The notes beneath the pieces are model-generated. The model made no database searches. It had not been told where the DNA came from and saw nothing but the letters and a program-made list of their open reading frames with translations. From DASZZZ01 sp036260375 (GTDB taxonomy: Bacteria; Actinomycetota; CADDZG01; WHSQ01), in the NCBI GenBank assembly GCA_036260375.1, contig DASZZZ010000007.1, positions 1-8,820 of the forward strand: a stretch of 8,820 nucleotides of DNA, written 5' to 3'. Positions 6,445 to 8,820 of this stretch are shown here, one piece after another (position 1 is the first letter of the stretch; each line of letters starts with the position of its first letter). Made by a program: the position numbers and the translations under genes.

Positions 6445-6463
6445 GCGAAGTGGGATCCTTCGC
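6445..6463 (+). other. Hairpin in the leader of the Asp-rich peptide gene
   Basis: GCGAAG (6445-6450) / CTTCGC (6458-6463), a perfect 6-bp stem with a 7-nt loop, in the 70-bp gap between the carbamoyltransferase stop and the peptide start. It could partly terminate or stabilise the mRNA and so set the peptide level apart from the enzyme. A chance hairpin is also possible. Confidence 0.35.
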
Positions 6464-6493
6464 GTGCCCGAGCATCGAGCCAAGGAGGCGCCA

Positions 6494-6736
6494 GTGAACG
6501 AGCCGCACGAGGAGACCGCCGCGCCCGGCCGCGAGGCCACGCTGACGGACGAGGAAATCGAGACGCGCTCGCTCGGCGACGCCACGCCGGCGCGCCCCAC
6601 GGCGCAGGACGACACCGGGGACACCGGCGACGACACCGGCGACACGACGGACACCTCGGACACCGGGGACGATTCCGGCGATGTGAGCGACACCGGTGAC
6701 GACTCCGGCGACTCCGGCGACGACAGCGGAGCCTGA
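6494..6736 (+). CDS. 80-residue Asp/Thr/Ser/Gly-repeat peptide, candidate modified-peptide precursor
   Basis: Not a family I recognise. The start is GTG 6494, preceded by AAGGAGG (6482-6488) at 5-nt spacing, the strongest ribosome site in this unit; an in-frame ATG at 6434 would add 20 residues but has no such site. Residues 1-38 are leader-like, mixed and acidic (LTDEEIETRSLGDA at 17-30, then a Pro/Ala hinge). Residues 39-80 consist almost only of D, G, T and S arranged as (T/S)(G/T/S)D triplets with extra D residues, 17 Asp in 42. Residues 54-63 and 64-73 are near-identical decamers ending SDTGDDSGD. There is no Lys, Cys, Phe, Trp or Tyr in the protein, and no signal peptide or membrane segment. 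The leader/core division and co-directional oxygenase and carbamoyltransferase resemble a RiPP precursor locus, but that is inference. Other options are a disordered acidic protein or a metal-binding tail. Confidence 0.72.
   Translation: MNEPHEETAAPGREATLTDEEIETRSLGDATPARPTAQDDTGDTGDDTGDTTDTSDTGDDSGDVSDTGDDSGDSGDDSGA
6608..6733 (+). repeat. Protein-level (T/S)GD repeat tract
   Basis: Encodes residues 39-80 of the peptide. The repeat is kept at protein level while codons vary: Gly is GGG, GGC, GGT or GGA; Thr is ACC or ACG; Ser is TCC, TCG or AGC; Asp is GAC or GAT. It includes two decamer units at 6653-6682 and 6683-6712 (TSDTGDDSGD and VSDTGDDSGD). Codon drift with residue constancy argues for selection on the amino-acid pattern and against recent DNA slippage. 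Confidence 0.75.
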
Positions 6737-7940
6737 TCGCTCGGGTGCTGCCTCCGCGGGCGGTGGTGCCCTCGAGCTGACGCTCGCGCCCGTCGATACG
6801 CCGCGCTTTTTCGCGGCCCACTGGGATCGGCGACCGCTGGTCGTCGACCGCGACGATCCAGACCGCTTCGTTCACATCCTCGGGCCGCGTGACGTCGAGC
6901 GCCTCGTCTGCGAGACGGGCGTCCGCACGCCGGCCTTCCGGCTGGTCAAGGACGGGGCCCAGCTGCCGCCCGCCGACTACACCGAGGACATCCCATGGCG
7001 GCCCGGCAGTTTCGCCGGGACGGCCGTGGTCGAGCGCGTGGCGGACGAGTTCTCCCGCGGCGCGACGCTCGTGCTCCAGGGGCTACACCTGCACTGGTCG
7101 CCGGCGGCGCTCTACTGCCGCGCCCTCGAGGCGTCGCTCGGCTGTCCCGTCCAGGCGAACGCATACCTGACGCCGTCCACCGCGCGCGGCTTCGCCGTCC
7201 ACCACGACACGCACGATGTGTTCGTGTTGCAGGTCTCGGGACGCAAGCGCTGGCGCCTGTACAAGCCGGTGCTGGAGCTGCCTTTGAAGCACCAGCGCTG
7301 GTCGCCGAAGCTCGACAACCCGGGAGCGCCGATCGACGACCTCACGCTCGAGGCGGGGCAGACCCTCTACCTCCCGCGCGGCTGGCCGCACGAGGCGACC
7401 ACCTCGGAGGAGGAGTCGCTCCACCTGACGATCGGCGTGCACCCGATCACCCGCTTCGACGCCCTCCGCATGGCGCTCGACGGCTGCGCGGACGACCTCG
7501 AGTTCCGCCGCGCGCTGTCGCCCGACGGCAGCCTGCCGCCGGATCTGCTCGAGCGGCTCGCCAAGCGCCTCGGGCCGGACGAGGTGGCCCGCCGGGCCAG
7601 GCGACGCTTCGTCGCGAGCCGCCGCCCGATCCTGCCCGATCAGCTTGATGAGCTCCGTCACCTCGACCGCCTGACGCGCAGTACGCCCGTTGAGCGACGT
7701 CCCACCGTGATAGTCGAGCTCGAGGAGACGGACGGCGCGGTCGCGCTCGTCTTCGAGGGCAAGGAGGTGCGCTTCCCGGCCAAGGCCGCCCCGGCAGTCC
7801 GGGCGATTGTCGGCCTCGGCGATTCCTTCACCGCCGCCGCGCTCCCCGGCCCTGTGGACGAGGCGGGGAGGCTCGTGCTCGTCCGGCGCCTCGTCCGCGA
7901 GGGGCTCCTCCGGCGGGCGGGGGACCGTCGAGGTCTCTAG
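6696..7940 (+). CDS. JmjC/cupin 2-oxoglutarate oxygenase, ribosomal-oxygenase (YcfD/RoxA-like) family
   Basis: A Fe(II)/2-oxoglutarate dioxygenase of the cupin_4/JmjC type; characterised relatives hydroxylate residues in proteins (E. coli YcfD an Arg of ribosomal protein L16, human MINA53/NO66 His residues). The double-stranded beta-helix spans roughly residues 30-245. The iron triad is H169-x-D171 (in VHHDTHDVF) and H232 (in LPRGWPHEA); the D-to-H spacing of 61 is close to YcfD (D127, H187). The GRKRW segment after it probably binds 2-oxoglutarate. The C-terminal 150 or so residues contain helical and winged-helix-like sequence, as in ribosomal oxygenases. The only standard in-frame start is GTG 6696, since a TGA at 6684 closes the frame; it lies 41 bp inside the peptide gene in the +1 frame, with no ribosome site, and gives a low-complexity Thr/Pro/Ala lead-in before the domain. 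Total 414 residues. Context suggests the neighbouring peptide as substrate; a ribosomal protein is the alternative. Confidence 0.88.
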   Translation: MTTPATPATTAEPDRSGAASAGGGALELTLAPVDTPRFFAAHWDRRPLVVDRDDPDRFVHILGPRDVERLVCETGVRTPAFRLVKDGAQLPPADYTEDIPWRPGSFAGTAVVERVADEFSRGATLVLQGLHLHWSPAALYCRALEASLGCPVQANAYLTPSTARGFAVHHDTHDVFVLQVSGRKRWRLYKPVLELPLKHQRWSPKLDNPGAPIDDLTLEAGQTLYLPRGWPHEATTSEEESLHLTIGVHPITRFDALRMALDGCADDLEFRRALSPDGSLPPDLLERLAKRLGPDEVARRARRRFVASRRPILPDQLDELRHLDRLTRSTPVERRPTVIVELEETDGAVALVFEGKEVRFPAKAAPAVRAIVGLGDSFTAAALPGPVDEAGRLVLVRRLVREGLLRRAGDRRGL

Positions 7941-7953
7941 CGGCCGCCGCTGG
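7937..7953 (+). terminator. Short hairpin overlapping the JmjC stop codon
   Basis: AGCGG-CCG-CCGCT (7939-7951), extendable by a T-G and a C-G pair to 7937-7953, giving a 7-bp stem that starts at the stop codon. It is the best candidate terminator for the plus-strand unit before the convergent GT9 gene, but it has a 3-nt loop and no T tract. Confidence 0.35.
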
Positions 7954-8049
7954 CGACGCGCCGCCGGCGCTACCGCCGTGACGGGCCATGCGCGTCCCGC
8001 ACAGCCGGATCCGCCGGCGCAGCTGGCTCGGCCGACCGAGGCGATCAGC

Positions 8050-8075
8050 GGGCGCGGACCGCCCAGCCGAAGCTG
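8050..8075 (-). terminator. Tandem small hairpins downstream of the GT9 gene
   Basis: Read on the minus strand, 8075-8064 forms CAGC-TTCG-GCTG, a 4-bp stem closed by a C(UUCG)G tetraloop, which is exceptionally stable in RNA; it begins 17 nt after the GT9 stop. GGGCG/CGCCC (8050-8054, 8060-8064) follows at once. Together they are a plausible terminator. The rest of the convergent gap (7954-8049) shows only GC-rich sequence without a gene. Confidence 0.35.
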
Positions 8076-8091
8076 AGCGAGGCCGGGCCGC

Positions 8092-8820
8092 TCAATCACC
8101 CAGCGCGGCGAGCACCTCGTCAACCTCGATCTCGAGCAGGCCGGGGTCGGGTCGGTTCGCGTGCGGGTCGCCCGTGCGGCCGGTCCAGAGCACCCGGTGG
8201 CGCGGCCGGTCGGGCGGGGGGCCCCATTCGCCGGGGGAGGTCGGGCCGAAGAGGAGCACTGAGTGCGTACCGAACGCCGTGGCGAGGTGAGCCATACCCG
8301 TGTCGCCGCAGACCACGCGGCGTGCGGCGGCCACCGCCGCGGCCAAGGCGGACAGATCCGTGCGGCCGGCGAGCACGGCGTCCGGACGAAGGCCGGCCCG
8401 GGCGGCGACCGCGGTAGCGAGCGGCACCTCTGCGCGCGAGCCGGTAACGATCACGCGCCGTCCGGCGGCGGCCTCGGCCCGGGCCACCTCGGCATAGCGC
8501 TCGGCGGGCCAGCGGCGCGCGAGGCCCTTGGCGCCCGGGTGGAGGATCGTCGCGCCGGCGCTGCCGGCGGGGGGCGGCCGCGTGGGCGGGTCGAGCGCCA
8601 AGTCGCCGGGAGCGGCGGGTATGCCGCTCTCATCGAGCAGGCGGCACCAGCGTCGCACCTCGTGCTCGGCGCGGCGCCAGCGCGGGTGGCCGAAGCTCTG
8701 CGGCACGGCGGCGTTCTCGAACCAGATCGTGCGGGCCGGTCGCGCCGCGGCGAGGATCTCGTGGCTCTGCGGGCCGCGCCCGTGAAGGTTCACTCCGACG
8801 TCCACCCCGTGGAGCCGCGG
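8092..8820 (-). CDS. Family 9 glycosyltransferase (heptosyltransferase-type), 5'-partial
   Basis: The C-terminal 242 residues of a GT9 enzyme (GT-B fold), the family of ADP-heptose:LPS heptosyltransferases and related enzymes. The frame is open to the right edge. The first visible part, VDVGVNLHGRGPQS, corresponds to a mid-N-domain segment, so about 90 residues lie outside the window and the GTG at 8805 is not the true start. Further motifs in order: ILHPGAKGLARRWP (donor site), RRVIVTGSRAE, and VCGDTGMAHLATAFGTHSVLLFGPTSPGEWGPP, the last a family signature for nucleotide-sugar binding. Similar enzymes occur in Gram-positive glycan loci, so the presence of GT9 does not by itself prove LPS. 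It converges on the JmjC gene. Substrate unknown; a heptose or related sugar on a cell-envelope glycan is the usual role. Confidence 0.9.
   Translation of the reverse strand, partial: PRLHGVDVGVNLHGRGPQSHEILAAARPARTIWFENAAVPQSFGHPRWRRAEHEVRRWCRLLDESGIPAAPGDLALDPPTRPPPAGSAGATILHPGAKGLARRWPAERYAEVARAEAAAGRRVIVTGSRAEVPLATAVAARAGLRPDAVLAGRTDLSALAAAVAAARRVVCGDTGMAHLATAFGTHSVLLFGPTSPGEWGPPPDRPRHRVLWTGRTGDPHANRPDPGLLEIEVDEVLAALGD

Noticed and set aside
6608..6733. Calcium-binding repeats (EF-hand, thrombospondin type 3 or RTX)
   Set aside because: Those need DxDxD or GGxGxD spacing. Here Asp recurs every third residue as (T/S)GD, so the known consensus patterns do not fit, although loose metal binding remains possible.
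6608..6733. Simple DNA slippage repeat without coding meaning
   Set aside because: Synonymous codons vary between units and the reading frame is open with a strong ribosome site; only the protein pattern is regular.
1..8820. CRISPR arrays, tRNA or rRNA genes, insertion sequences, att sites
   Set aside because: No spaced identical repeats, no cloverleaf-like or rRNA-like sequence, no transposase or integrase motif and no terminal inverted repeats with target duplications were found on either strand.

Overview
ORGANISM. The window is very GC-rich, with C or G at nearly every third codon position, frequent GTG starts and 4-bp gene overlaps of the GTGA type. That base use, an actinobacterial-style SufB and zinc-ribbon proteins beside a response regulator fit a high-GC actinomycete, possibly of the Thermoleophilia/Solirubrobacterales type. 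The lineage is an inference; no rRNA or tRNA gene is present to fix it. LAYOUT. (1) 3-1279: the 3' part of a universal stress protein gene (its start lies left of the window), overlapped by a PIG-L/LmbE-type zinc deacetylase gene and closed by a hairpin. (2) 1331-2890: a lone sufB (Fe-S cluster assembly scaffold), preceded by a perfect GTTAGGG/CCCTAAC palindrome at promoter position and followed by a strong hairpin terminator. No sufC, sufD, sufS or sufU lies beside it. (3) 2911-3688: a good sigma70-type promoter, then a two-gene unit: a receiver-only response regulator with an N-terminal CxxC...CxxC zinc ribbon, overlapped by a 57-residue zinc-ribbon protein. (4) 3685-4569, minus strand: a GT2 glycosyltransferase that converges on the previous unit; their stop codons interlock in one CTAG tetranucleotide. 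(5) 4570-4755: a divergent control region with the only clearly A/T-rich stretch in the window and a 10-bp direct repeat. (6) 4756-7940, plus strand: a TobZ/CmcH/NodU-type carbamoyltransferase, an 80-residue peptide whose C-terminal half is built from (T/S)-G-D triplets, and a JmjC/cupin ribosomal-oxygenase-like 2-oxoglutarate dioxygenase whose reading frame begins inside the peptide gene. (7) 8092-8820, minus strand: the C-terminal part of a GT9 (heptosyltransferase-type) glycosyltransferase running off the right edge. MOST INTERESTING PART. Region 6 looks like a small, possibly undescribed modified-peptide (RiPP-like) cassette: a precursor-like peptide with a leader-like half and a repetitive Asp/Thr/Ser/Gly core, a JmjC-fold oxygenase that could hydroxylate it, and a carbamoyltransferase that could cap hydroxyl groups. 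Glycosyltransferases lie on both sides. The enzyme family assignments rest on complete metal-binding motifs with family-typical spacing. That the peptide is their substrate is inference from gene order. The main competing view is that the carbamoyltransferase and the two glycosyltransferases belong to a surface-glycan locus, with the peptide/JmjC pair an unrelated neighbour.
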